Assembly (NCBI GenBank): GCA_900553755.1
Contig: USEX01000009.1
Location: 1-43,192, forward strand
Length of the DNA: 43,192 bases
DNA from: an uncultured Clostridium sp.
Lineage (GTDB): Bacteria; Bacillota; Clostridia; TANB77; CAG-508
Direction: 5' to 3'
Numbering within the stretch: the first letter of the stretch is position 1; every line of letters begins with the position of its first letter. The notes beneath the pieces are model-generated. The model was not told where the DNA came from and ran no database searches. It saw only the letters and a list, made by a program, of their open reading frames with translations. This document shows positions 9,401 through 17,021 of this stretch, one piece after another. The translations under genes were made by a program, and so were the position numbers.

Positions 9401-10747
9401 AATCTAGGTGCTGTTAGAATACGTATTCGTTCTTTATTAGCAAGTATGAACAAGAGAATGAAAGAACAATATCAATCTGAATCTTTGGGAAATTATGAAG
9501 CAAAGAAAAAAATATTTACTAAGGATATGAAAGATTATACAATATTATGTCCTTTAATGGCTCCTATTCATTTTGAATTATTAGAAGCCGGAATGCAATC
9601 TCTAGGATACAATCTAGAATTATTACGAAATTGCACTCAAGAAACAGTTGAAACTGGTTTAAAATATGTTAATAATGATGCATGTTATCCTTCAATATTA
9701 GTAACAGGTCAAATGATTGAGGCTTTGCAATCTGGAAAATATGATTTAAATAAAACTGCATTAATAATGTCTCAAACAGGAGGTGGCTGTAGAGCTACAA
9801 ACTATATAGGATTTATTAGAAAAGCTTTAGCAGATGCTGGTTTTGAAAATATTCCTGTTATATCATTTAATGTTGTTGGAATGGAGAAAATGCCTGGATT
9901 CAAACTTACTCCAAAAATGCTTGAAGTTTGTTTAAAAGCTGTAATCTACGGTGATTTATTACAAAAATTATTAACTAAAAATAGAGCTTATGAAATTAAT
10001 AAAGGTGAATCTGAAAAATTATATAATGTTTGGCTTAAAAAATGTAAAAAATTAGTACAAAATTCAACTTTCACAGAATTTAAACAAAGTATTTATGATT
10101 TGGTAAATTCTTTTGAACAAATAAAAATAGACACCTTAATTCAAAAACCTAAAGTTGGAATTGTTGGAGAGGTTTTAATAAAATATCATCCTTTTGGAAA
10201 CAATTTTGTTGCCGAAAAATTAGAAGCTGAAGGAGCCGAGGTTATCTTACCTGATTTTATGGGATTTATTAAATTTATGGCAACACATAAAATTACTTTT
10301 AATACTTTAATAAATACTGATAAATATAAAGCAAAATTATTTAAAGTAGCAATAAAATTAATTGATTTATTAGAGAAAGATGAAAAAATCGCTCTTGCTA
10401 ATTCTAAAAAAGATTATCTTCAACCTTGTGATATCTGGGAATTAGAAGACAAAGTAAAAAATATATTATCTATTGGCAATCAAACTGGTGAAGGCTGGTT
10501 CTTAACTGCCGAAATGATTGAATATATCGAACATGGAATTTCTAACATTGTTTGTGTGCAACCATTTGCATGTTTGCCTAACCACGTTGTTGGAAAAGGC
10601 GTTATAAAAACAATAAGGGATACATATCCTTATGCTAATATTTCTCCTATAGATTACGATCCTGGTGCGAGTGAAGCTAACCAAACAAATAGAATTAAAT
10701 TATTAATGTCTGTTGCTAAAGATAATTTAAAAAATAATAAAATTTAA
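6491..10747 (+). CDS. Giant tandem acyl-CoA dehydratase activase (HgdC/BadF-type plus DUF2229)
   Basis: The 1418-residue cytoplasmic protein belongs to the 2-hydroxyglutaryl-CoA dehydratase component A family of ATP-driven, [4Fe-4S]-dependent electron activators. Two ASKHA activase domains lie in tandem. The first (about 1-270) has VGLDVGSTTVKIAVFD, CAGGTGAFIDQM and SRCGVF. The second (about 320-590) has GIDAGSTTTKLVVID, CSSGCGSFIETF and SRCTVF. Each pair of cysteines is expected to help bridge a cluster. A DUF2229 region follows, with HIRCNGCENHC and NRCEKG, and then a component-B-like C-terminal part with paired Cys motifs such as ACYPSILVTGQ. This giant form is common in Clostridia. Its substrate is unknown. 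Confidence 0.9.
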   Translation: MKNLLHVGLDVGSTTVKIAVFDSNFNIIYTNYERHFSDTKNTVCKVLESLVEKFSDSDFTIALTGSGAMSAATFLDLPFIQEVIACKRAVEKYLPTTNVVIELGGEDAKIIYFGKSIEQRMNGTCAGGTGAFIDQMASLLNTDAAGLNELAKNHKIIYPIASRCGVFAKTDIQPLINEGAAKEDIAASIFQAVVNQTISGLACGRPIRGNIAFLGGPLNYLSELRTRFIDTLKLSETQIIVPEDAHLLVAKGAALDSLEMNPISAQKLKSKIEVLYHSHDTTTNPLKPLFVTDAEFAEFKERHSKDVVKKGDLSKFKGDCFVGIDAGSTTTKLVVIDNAGTLLYSLYSNNEGNPLKSVMNMLKELYSVLPKEATIRYSGVTGYGENLIKTALNIDLNEIETIAHYTAAKKFMPDVTSIVDIGGQDMKYIKLKNGSIDNIMLNEACSSGCGSFIETFAKNLGLTIQEFVDSALSSRNPVDLGSRCTVFMNSKIKQSQKEGYSVGDISAGLSYSVIKNALQKVMKIRDMKKLGSHIVVQGGTFYNDAVLRAFELLVGKNVVRPDIAGLMGAYGVSLLAVEQYESNLDMEYKSTIATLDELNNLKITSSHIRCNGCENHCLLTINKFSNGSKHISGNRCEKGAGIVTGNAELPNLYKYKYKRIFNYIPLTEENAPRGTIGIPRVLNMYEDYPFWFTFLTNLGFRVILSENSTRKTYEKGMESMPSESVCYPAKLSHGHIISLIKQGITTIFYPCIPYSRKEYEKADNKYNCPIVISYSEVLKNNVEELKDKNIKFMNPFLPFDSKNLVETILKLPEFSEYKFTKKELQVAAKLAEQEYQKCKEDIHKEGQKALEYIDKNNLKGIVLAGRPYHVDPEINHGIDTLITSLGLAVLSEDSISNLTVPKAPLRVVNQWVFHARLYAAADFVGKRNNLELVQLNSFGCGVDAVTTDQVEEILTSYGKMYTLLKIDEVNNLGAVRIRIRSLLASMNKRMKEQYQSESLGNYEAKKKIFTKDMKDYTILCPLMAPIHFELLEAGMQSLGYNLELLRNCTQETVETGLKYVNNDACYPSILVTGQMIEALQSGKYDLNKTALIMSQTGGGCRATNYIGFIRKALADAGFENIPVISFNVVGMEKMPGFKLTPKMLEVCLKAVIYGDLLQKLLTKNRAYEINKGESEKLYNVWLKKCKKLVQNSTFTEFKQSIYDLVNSFEQIKIDTLIQKPKVGIVGEVLIKYHPFGNNFVAEKLEAEGAEVILPDFMGFIKFMATHKITFNTLINTDKYKAKLFKVAIKLIDLLEKDEKIALANSKKDYLQPCDIWELEDKVKNILSIGNQTGEGWFLTAEMIEYIEHGISNIVCVQPFACLPNHVVGKGVIKTIRDTYPYANISPIDYDPGASEANQTNRIKLLMSVAKDNLKNNKI
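8500..8515. promoter_or_regulatory. Candidate parS site for ParB
   Basis: TGCTCCACGTGGAACT has the CACGTG core and matches the Firmicutes-type parS palindrome TGTTCCACGTGGAACA at 14 of 16 positions. It is inside the activase gene, about 13 kb from the dnaA-dnaN origin region, within the range where parS sites cluster. A parA-parB pair is present in this window. I found no second site with this core here. Confidence 0.5.
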
Positions 10748-10768
10748 AAATGCATTGACAATTGAACA

Positions 10769-10808
10769 AAGCATATTAAAATTTTGATTTTGATATGCTT
10801 GTTTTTTA
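10769..10808 (+). terminator. Rho-independent terminator of the activase gene
   Basis: AAGCATAT and ATATGCTT form an 8-bp stem around a 16-base AT-rich loop, followed by G and then TTTTTT. It begins 22 bases after the activase stop codon. Confidence 0.75.
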
Positions 10809-10876
10809 TATTAATAATGGTGATTATTACCATTAATCAATATTTACTCTATCTGGGAAAAACGAGTGTAACTCCG

Positions 10877-10966
10877 CTATTGTAACTCCCCAATTTGGAT
10901 ATCTCGCTGTCCATTTTCCTGTATTAATTTTCTTCTTTCTTCACTTATTTTTTCTCTTTTTGACAT
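10877..10966 (-). CDS. Possible 29-residue small ORF downstream of gyrA
   Basis: A frame on the gyrA strand starts at an ATG eight bases after a perfect AGGAGG and encodes 29 residues (MSKREKISEERRK..., ending GELQ). After the stop, an overlapping frame encodes a protein-like stretch, including WTARYPNWGVTIAELHSFF, running to a stop near 10815. The two could be one frameshifted gene of about 48 residues, joined in the A-rich run before the switch. I recognise no family. The ribosome-binding site is buried in a hairpin (see separate entry). The rest of the 305-base gap between the activase and gyrA genes holds the activase terminator. Confidence 0.35.
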   Translation of the reverse strand: MSKREKISEERRKLIQENGQRDIQIGELQ

Positions 10967-10971
10967 ATTTA

Positions 10972-11012
10972 AAACCTCCTTATGACTTTTTTATTTTATC
11001 ATAAGAAGGCTT
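10972..11012 (-). promoter_or_regulatory. Hairpin masking the ribosome-binding site of the small ORF
   Basis: On the minus strand AAGCCTTCTTATGA pairs with TCATAAGGAGGTTT over 14 bp (two G-U pairs) around a 13-base A-rich loop. The AGGAGG site lies in the 3' arm. The two G-U pairs would be mismatches on the other strand, so the structure suits a minus-strand RNA. It could control translation or, less likely, end gyrA transcription. Confidence 0.5.
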
Positions 11013-11052
11013 ATTTTTTAACATTACAGAATTTTTTCTATATACTCATAAA

Positions 11053-13515
11053 TTAATTATTTTCTATTTTATCTTCAGGCTCTACTGTTTCGATGCTTAC
11101 TACCTTTTCGTCTCCTGATGTACGCATTAATGTAACTCCTTGCGTTGCTCTACCTAAAACGCTTACATCTTTCATTTTTAATCTTATTACTGTTCCAGAA
11201 TTTGTTATAAGCATAACATCATCTTCTTCATTAGCAATTCTTATTCCTACTATATTTCCTGTTTTTGGTGTTATTTTATAAGTAATTACTCCTCTTCCAC
11301 CTCTATTTTGTACTCTATATTCATCTAGATCTGTTCTCTTGCCAAATCCGTTTTCAGTTATTGCTAACAATGTAGCTTTTTTATTATCTGCTAAAATAGA
11401 TTCCATTCCAATAACAGCATCTTCATCATTTAGTCTTATTCCTAAAACACCTTGAGCTGATCTTCCAACAGGTCTAACATCTTTTTCGTCAAATGTTATA
11501 CATAATCCTTTACTTGTTACTAAAACAACATTATCTTCCCCATCTGTTAATCTTACATCAATTAATTCATCATCTTCTTTTAAATTAATTGCCAATAATC
11601 CTGTTTTTCTTGTTGAATCATATTCTTTTAAAGATGTTTTCTTTATTAAACCTTTCTTAGTTGCCATTAATAAATATTTTCCATCTTCAAAGTTTGTAAT
11701 AGGTATTACTGCAGATATTTTTTCTCCTGCCTCTAAGCTTAATAAGTTTACTATTGCTGTTCCTTTAGCAGTTCTTCCTGCCTCTGGAATTTCAAATCCA
11801 CGTAGCCTATATAATTTTCCTTTATTGCTAAAGAATAAAATTGTATCATGTGTAGAAGCTGTAAATATTTGTTTTACAAAGTCTTCTTCTCTCGTAGAAA
11901 TTCCTGTAATTCCCTTTCCACCTCTTCTTTGGCTCTTATAAGTATCTACAGGCATTCTTTTTATATAACCAAAATGTGTTAATGCAACTACTGTTTGCTC
12001 ATTGCTAATAAGGTCTTCCTCATTAAATTCACCTTCAGCGGCAACTATTTTAGTTAATCTTTCGTCTCCATATTTTTCTTTTATTTGTAATAATTCTTCT
12101 TTAATTATATCGAATACTAATCTTTCACTTCCTAAAATTTCTCTCAAATGTGCAATTAATTTCATTAATTCGTTATATTCTTCTTCTATTTTTTCTCTTT
12201 GCAATCCAGATAATGTTTTTAATCTCATATCTAGAATAGCTTGAGCTTGAATATCAGAAAGTCCAAATCTTTCCATTAATCTTTCTTTTGGATCATCATA
12301 AGAAGATCTAATAATATTTATTACTTCATCTATATTGTCTAAAGCTATTTTTAAACCTTCTAAAATGTGAGCTCTTGCTAAAGCTTTATCCAATTCAAAT
12401 TGAGTTCTACGTAAAATAACATTTTTTCTATGATCTATATAATAATCTAAGCATTGTCTTAATGTTAATATTTTAGGCTCTCCATTTACTAATGCTAACA
12501 TTATAATTCCAAAGGTGTCTTGCATTTGTGTATTTTTATATAATTGATTTAAAACAACTCTTGCATTTGCATCTTTCTTTAATCCAATATGAATTCTTAC
12601 TGCATTTTCTCTATCGGATTCATCTCTTAATTCAGAGATTCCCTCAATTCTTTTTTCTTTAACTAAGTTTGCTATATTTTCTATTAATTTAGCTTTATTA
12701 ACCTGATATGGTAATGATGTAACTAATATTTTTTGTCTTCCATTATTTAATTCTTCTATTTCTGCTTCTGCTCTAACAGTTATTTTTCCTCTTCCTGTAG
12801 TATAAGCTTGTTTTATAGCATCTCTGCCTAATATTACCCCTCCCGTAGGGAAATCAGGACCTTTAATTATTTGCATTAATTGATCATCTGTAACATTGTC
12901 ATCATCTATTATTTTAATAATTCCGTTTATTACTTCTGTTAAGTTATGTGGTGGAATATTTGTTGCCATACCAACTGCAATTCCTGAAGAACCATTAACC
13001 AATAAGGCTGGAATCCTTGCGGGTAGCACTTGAGGCTCCTGTAATCTATCATCGAAGTTTGGCATAAAATCAACAGTATTTTTTTCGATGTCTGTTAACA
13101 TAACTTCAGATAACTTTGACATTCTTGCTTCAGTATAACGGTATGCAGCAGCACCATCTCCATCTATAGAACCAAAGTTTCCATGTCCATCAATTAGTGG
13201 ATATCTAAGTGAAAATGTTTGTGCCATTCTAACCATTGCATCATATACAGAACTATCTCCGTGTGGATGATATCTACCTAGCACGTCTCCGACTGTTGTA
13301 GCAGATTTCCTATATGGTTTATCAGATGTTAATCCATCTTCATACATTGTATACAATATTCTTCTATGTACTGGTTTTAAACCGTCTCTAACATCTGGAA
13401 GTGCACGTTGTACTATAACACTCATTGCATAATCAATGTATGCGGTTTTCATCTCTTCTTCAATGTCTCTCTCAACAATTTTGCCATCTCTATTTTCTGT
13501 TTCTTTTGAGTCCAT
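11053..13515 (-). CDS. gyrA: DNA gyrase subunit A
   Basis: GyrA is the DNA-cleaving, rejoining and wrapping subunit of the A2B2 gyrase that introduces negative supercoils. It has 820 residues. The N-terminal domain begins with DYAMSVIVQRALPDVRDGLKPVHRR and includes the quinolone-region HPHGDSSVYDAMVRMAQ; the catalytic Tyr is in AAAYRYTEARM. The C-terminal half has the six-bladed beta-pinwheel, with the GyrA-box in QRRGGKG. It has its own promoter and is separated from gyrB by the VirB4 block, unlike the usual gyrB-gyrA pair. Confidence 0.98.
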   Translation of the reverse strand: MDSKETENRDGKIVERDIEEEMKTAYIDYAMSVIVQRALPDVRDGLKPVHRRILYTMYEDGLTSDKPYRKSATTVGDVLGRYHPHGDSSVYDAMVRMAQTFSLRYPLIDGHGNFGSIDGDGAAAYRYTEARMSKLSEVMLTDIEKNTVDFMPNFDDRLQEPQVLPARIPALLVNGSSGIAVGMATNIPPHNLTEVINGIIKIIDDDNVTDDQLMQIIKGPDFPTGGVILGRDAIKQAYTTGRGKITVRAEAEIEELNNGRQKILVTSLPYQVNKAKLIENIANLVKEKRIEGISELRDESDRENAVRIHIGLKKDANARVVLNQLYKNTQMQDTFGIIMLALVNGEPKILTLRQCLDYYIDHRKNVILRRTQFELDKALARAHILEGLKIALDNIDEVINIIRSSYDDPKERLMERFGLSDIQAQAILDMRLKTLSGLQREKIEEEYNELMKLIAHLREILGSERLVFDIIKEELLQIKEKYGDERLTKIVAAEGEFNEEDLISNEQTVVALTHFGYIKRMPVDTYKSQRRGGKGITGISTREEDFVKQIFTASTHDTILFFSNKGKLYRLRGFEIPEAGRTAKGTAIVNLLSLEAGEKISAVIPITNFEDGKYLLMATKKGLIKKTSLKEYDSTRKTGLLAINLKEDDELIDVRLTDGEDNVVLVTSKGLCITFDEKDVRPVGRSAQGVLGIRLNDEDAVIGMESILADNKKATLLAITENGFGKRTDLDEYRVQNRGGRGVITYKITPKTGNIVGIRIANEEDDVMLITNSGTVIRLKMKDVSVLGRATQGVTLMRTSGDEKVVSIETVEPEDKIENN

Positions 13516-13551
13516 ATATTTACCTCTTTTCTAAGTCTTTTTTCTTCTTGT

Positions 13552-13580
13552 ATTATACTAAAACGGTAACATTTTTGCAA
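13552..13580 (-). promoter_or_regulatory. gyrA promoter
   Basis: On the minus strand TTGCAA is followed after 17 bases by a perfect TATAAT, about 36 bases before the gyrA start. It makes gyrA independent of the VirB4 block upstream. Confidence 0.8.
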
Positions 13581-13629
13581 GTAAAAACATAGATTTTTCA
13601 GGCTTTTCCCATTAAATTATTAATTATTT

Positions 13630-14340
13630 TTATAATACTTTTGCAAGCTCCAATTCCTCTTCATTTAATTCAAAATTTTTTCCATTATTTTTAATTAAGC
13701 TATGCAAATTTTCTATCACTCTTGCAGTTTTTATCGTATTTTCTATTGGAACTATTTCCTTCATTCTATCTTTAATTTTATTAAATTCTTTTTCCATTCC
13801 ATCAAAATCTTTATTATTATAATATTCCTTCCAATTATTACAATATTTATTTATTTTTTCTAAACTATTTAATTGACTTTGAAATTCATTTTCTATATTT
13901 TTACTTATATTATCAATTATTACATTTTTTCCTTTTTTAATTAAATTTCCAACTGAATATGGTAATTTTCCATTATTAACAATTTTATTTACCACTGTAT
14001 TTATTAATCCTGAAATATTATCTAAAATACCACCAGTTTTTATTGCATTTTGAACCTGAGTTATATTTTCAAAATTTCCATTAAATATTCCAATTGCACT
14101 CTTTCCTAAATCTATTGCTGAATCAATTGCTTTTTTCACTCCATCCTTAAATCCATTTGTTAAAATAGTATCTTTTATTTCTATCACTTGGTCTTCTATT
14201 AAATCCGGTAATAAACATCTTAATCCTAAATTTAGCCCTGAATTAATTGTTTTTCCTAAAGTTGTTTCTAAAAAATTTTTTTGTTTATTATTTATTTCCA
14301 AATTATTCGAAATATTATTATTTATTTCTAAATTTTCCAT
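13630..14340 (-). CDS. Unrecognised 236-residue helical protein after virB4
   Basis: I do not recognise a family. The protein begins with an Asn-rich repeat-like tail (two copies of LEINN in the first 20 residues). An amphipathic Gly/Ile/Lys-rich middle (about 30-140, with GLNLGLRCLLPDL and KSAIGIFNG) follows, and then a charged, probably helical C-terminus (about 145-236) rich in Lys and Glu. There is no signal peptide and no clear transmembrane helix. It starts 11 bases after virB4 stops and is probably co-transcribed with it. A role with the secretion ATPase, as partner or substrate, is only inferred from this coupling. Confidence 0.8.
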   Translation of the reverse strand: MENLEINNNISNNLEINNKQKNFLETTLGKTINSGLNLGLRCLLPDLIEDQVIEIKDTILTNGFKDGVKKAIDSAIDLGKSAIGIFNGNFENITQVQNAIKTGGILDNISGLINTVVNKIVNNGKLPYSVGNLIKKGKNVIIDNISKNIENEFQSQLNSLEKINKYCNNWKEYYNNKDFDGMEKEFNKIKDRMKEIVPIENTIKTARVIENLHSLIKNNGKNFELNEEELELAKVL

Positions 14341-14351
14341 TTAACCTCCTA

Positions 14352-16148
14352 TTATTCTATAATATTTTTTTCATAATCTGCAGAATCAATTTGTGCTAAT
14401 ATATGATCTTCACCAACCATCATCAAACATTCACCTCTTCTAAGCGATTTTATATCTATCGCTTCTTTATCAGAAATATTTGTATATTGTTTTAATATTT
14501 TTATATTTTCTTCTTCTAAAGCAAAAAAACTTTTTATACTTGAATTATTTAATATGCTTTTTCCAAATATTCCATCTTCTAATCCAAATAAATCAGATAT
14601 GTCCTGCGTTGCAGCAACTGCACTTCCTCCATATTTTCTTATGGTTTTAAATATTTTATATATGAAACTTGCTACCTCTTTATTTGATGTTACTCCAATT
14701 AATCTCCATATTTCATCTATATAAATTGCTTTTTTTATTTTTCTATCTTTTTTTATTTTATCCCAAAATAATTCTGTAAATAAATACATACCATATTTAA
14801 AATTTTCTTCTCCCAATTCATAAATATCTGCAATAATTAATTTATTATTTATTTTAATATTCGTATAATTATTAAAAAATTTTAAAGAGCCTTTTACAAA
14901 TGGAATTAATTTTATTTTAAATATTTTTGTTTCATCATTTTCATTTAATAAATTATAAAAATCTTCTAATATTGGCATCATATAATTATTTTTAAAAGTT
15001 TTTTTACCATTTTCATCAACAAAATATAAAGAATCATCATCAAAAGTAATTCCTTTATTTTTATATAATTCAATTAATTTTTCTTCTAAAATTGCTTTTT
15101 CTTTTTCATCTAATTCTCCAAAAATTAAATTAAAAAATCCAATTAATTTACTTATTTTGCTTGCTAAAAATCCACGTTCCTCTTCTAAACTTTCTTCTCT
15201 TATATCAAAAATATTAATATATGTATCAGAAGTAGCCCCTATTTTTAATAAAACACCATCTAATTTTTTGCAAATATTTGTATATTCTCTTTCAGAATCT
15301 ATAATATATTGTTCTATATTGTGTATTCTGTACCTTAATATATTTAATTTTAAAAAATACGATTTTCCTGCGCCACTTGTCCCAAATACACACATATTTG
15401 CATTTTTATATTTTTCTTTATCGTATCTATCAATAAAAATTAAAGATTTATTATATATATTTTTTCCTATATAAATTCCCTCTTCATCATATATTGAAGA
15501 TGAAATAAAAGGATATGTTGCTAATATTCCATTTGTTAAAATATTTCTTTTTGATACTTCTTTTACTTCTTCTTTATTTATCATTAATGGTAAACATGAT
15601 AAATATGCTGCCTCTTCCCTAAAATATGCTCTTCTTGTTTGCATACCCTGGCTTTGTAAAATTCCTTCAACTTTATTTAATAAATATTCTATTTCATTTT
15701 TATTATTTGAAAAAATATTTACATAAATATATAAAAAATATAATTCTTCATTATTTATTTGAATTTCTTTTCTTATATATCGTGCGTCATCATACGCATA
15801 ATAAGCTAATTCCGAGTCCTGCTTATTACTATTATTCGAGTGAACATCTACTCCTACATTTCCAATATTATAAGTTAATTGTTTTATTGTTTTATATGTA
15901 TCTTGTTTTTCATAAAAAATAGAAATATTTAAATTAATATTTGAATCAATTAATGTTTTTAAAATTAAATCATTTTGTTCTCTAAAATAATTTGTAATTA
16001 AAATTGACGAATAATATGTATCATCAATTTCCAAATATTTTGGATTTTTATTATTTATATAAGTAGGACTTATTTTATCTTTAAAATTAAATAAATGAAT
16101 TTCTTCTTTATTTTTATTATTTTTTATTTTTAATTTATTTATTTTAAT
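14352..16148 (-). CDS. VirB4/TraE-type conjugation ATPase, main part
   Basis: VirB4 is the ATPase that powers type IV secretion at the cytoplasmic face of the membrane. The protein has Walker A GTSGAGKSY, Walker B KAIYIDEIW, the AATQD motif and a conserved end with LRRGECLMM. A TTG at 16034 gives 560 residues but has no ribosome-binding site and cuts off a family-like block (KISPTYINN, NPKYLEIDD). The frame continues up to GGAGG at 16158-16162, where the only start-like codon is ATT at 16148, giving 598 residues. The preceding 184-residue gene supplies the missing N-terminal region. The gene's position between gyrB and gyrA is unusual. Confidence 0.88.
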   Translation of the reverse strand: MKINKLKIKNNKNKEEIHLFNFKDKISPTYINNKNPKYLEIDDTYYSSILITNYFREQNDLILKTLIDSNINLNISIFYEKQDTYKTIKQLTYNIGNVGVDVHSNNSNKQDSELAYYAYDDARYIRKEIQINNEELYFLYIYVNIFSNNKNEIEYLLNKVEGILQSQGMQTRRAYFREEAAYLSCLPLMINKEEVKEVSKRNILTNGILATYPFISSSIYDEEGIYIGKNIYNKSLIFIDRYDKEKYKNANMCVFGTSGAGKSYFLKLNILRYRIHNIEQYIIDSEREYTNICKKLDGVLLKIGATSDTYINIFDIREESLEEERGFLASKISKLIGFFNLIFGELDEKEKAILEEKLIELYKNKGITFDDDSLYFVDENGKKTFKNNYMMPILEDFYNLLNENDETKIFKIKLIPFVKGSLKFFNNYTNIKINNKLIIADIYELGEENFKYGMYLFTELFWDKIKKDRKIKKAIYIDEIWRLIGVTSNKEVASFIYKIFKTIRKYGGSAVAATQDISDLFGLEDGIFGKSILNNSSIKSFFALEEENIKILKQYTNISDKEAIDIKSLRRGECLMMVGEDHILAQIDSADYEKNIIE

Positions 16149-16162
16149 TAATTATTTCCTCC

Positions 16163-16717
16163 TTAATTATTTATATTTTCTATATATTTTTTTGTGTTAA
16201 AAAAAATATATAAAATTTCTTCTATTTCTTCTTGAGTTGACACAGCATAAACCTTGTTACCACAGCGTGCTAAGCATTCTTTTATTTTTAAATAATTATT
16301 ATTTAATTCTTCTTTTATTATTTCAATATTTTCTTTTTGGGAATCTTTTTTTATAAGAATAAAAAATTTTTTTGACGAAAATTTATTTTCATAATTTATT
16401 TTTTTAATATATTCACAATATTTTTCAGAAATATTTTTTATTTTATTATTTTCATTATTTATATTATTTTTTATTTTTTTAATATATTTATTTATATTTT
16501 CTTTATTACTTTGAATTAATATTTGAATATTAAAATTACATGTTTTTAAAAATAATTTATAAGAATTTAAAATAGATTCTTTTTCAAAATTAGATTTTAA
16601 ATTAAAATTAATTGGATTTATTTTTAATATTTTTACATAGGAATTATTTTTTAATTTAATAATTCCATCTTTTGTTATCTCCTCAAACGGCAGCCATTCC
16701 TGCGTTGTATTTTTCAA
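16163..16717 (-). CDS. TraC-like N-terminal companion of VirB4
   Basis: The 184-residue protein resembles the N-terminal part of Firmicutes VirB4/TraE proteins: WLPFEEITKDGIIKLKN, YVKILKINPINF and FNIQILIQSNKENI. No Walker motif is present. The start is TTG behind AGAGGTGAT; a short ATG frame overlapping this site ends at once. The stop codon directly abuts the GGAGG of the VirB4 gene, so the two are independent genes translated in tandem, not one broken gene. Other clostridial systems also carry a separate TraC-like gene. The protein is very rich in Lys, Asn and Ile. Confidence 0.65.
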   Translation of the reverse strand: MKNTTQEWLPFEEITKDGIIKLKNNSYVKILKINPINFNLKSNFEKESILNSYKLFLKTCNFNIQILIQSNKENINKYIKKIKNNINNENNKIKNISEKYCEYIKKINYENKFSSKKFFILIKKDSQKENIEIIKEELNNNYLKIKECLARCGNKVYAVSTQEEIEEILYIFFNTKKYIENINN

Positions 16718-16751
16718 TTATTTTTCATCACCTCTTTTTTTATTTTATATA

Positions 16752-16780
16752 ATATTATTTTATTTTTTTATTATAGTCAA
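16752..16780 (-). promoter_or_regulatory. Promoter of the VirB4 block
   Basis: On the minus strand TTGACT is followed after 17 bases by TAATAT, 35 bases before the TTG start of the TraC-like gene. It is embedded in very AT-rich DNA, so some of the match may be chance. Confidence 0.55.
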
Positions 16781-16849
16781 TATTTATCATATACAAAATA
16801 TTTACAAAATTATTTATTTTATTTTTAAAACTTATTTTTTATTTTATTT

Positions 16850-16985
16850 TTTTATTTTTTTCGAATTAATTTTATTTTTTTATTTTTTTTCGAATTAATT
16901 TTATTTTTTATTATTTTATAATTAATTAATTTATTTTTTATTAATTAATTATTATTTAATTTATTTAAATAATTTTTATTTTTAT
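16850..16985. repeat. AT-rich repeat tract between the VirB4 block and the RNA candidate
   Basis: The tract is made almost only of A and T. CGAATTAATTTTATTTTTT occurs at 16862-16880 and again at 16891-16909, a 29-base period, and is followed by several AATTAATT/TTAATTAA words. No coding frame is seen. Together with the RNA candidate it fills the 701-base gap between the VirB4 block and gyrB. Confidence 0.7.
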
Positions 16986-17007
16986 GAATAAAAAAATATT
17001 AATTGTG

Positions 17008-17013
17008 TATAAT
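17008..17013 (+). promoter_or_regulatory. -10 element for the RNA candidate
   Basis: TATAAT preceded by TTGTG predicts a start at about 17020-17023, exactly where the closing helix of the RNA candidate begins. The -35 region (TGAATA at 16985-16990, 17-base spacing) is poor. Confidence 0.55.
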
Positions 17014-17021
17014 ACTATTAT

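Noticed and set aside
16163..16717. Reading the TraC-like gene and virB4 as one gene broken by mutation
   Set aside because: The first gene's stop is followed immediately by a GGAGG site for the second, and separate TraC-like genes are known in related systems, so two genes are more likely.
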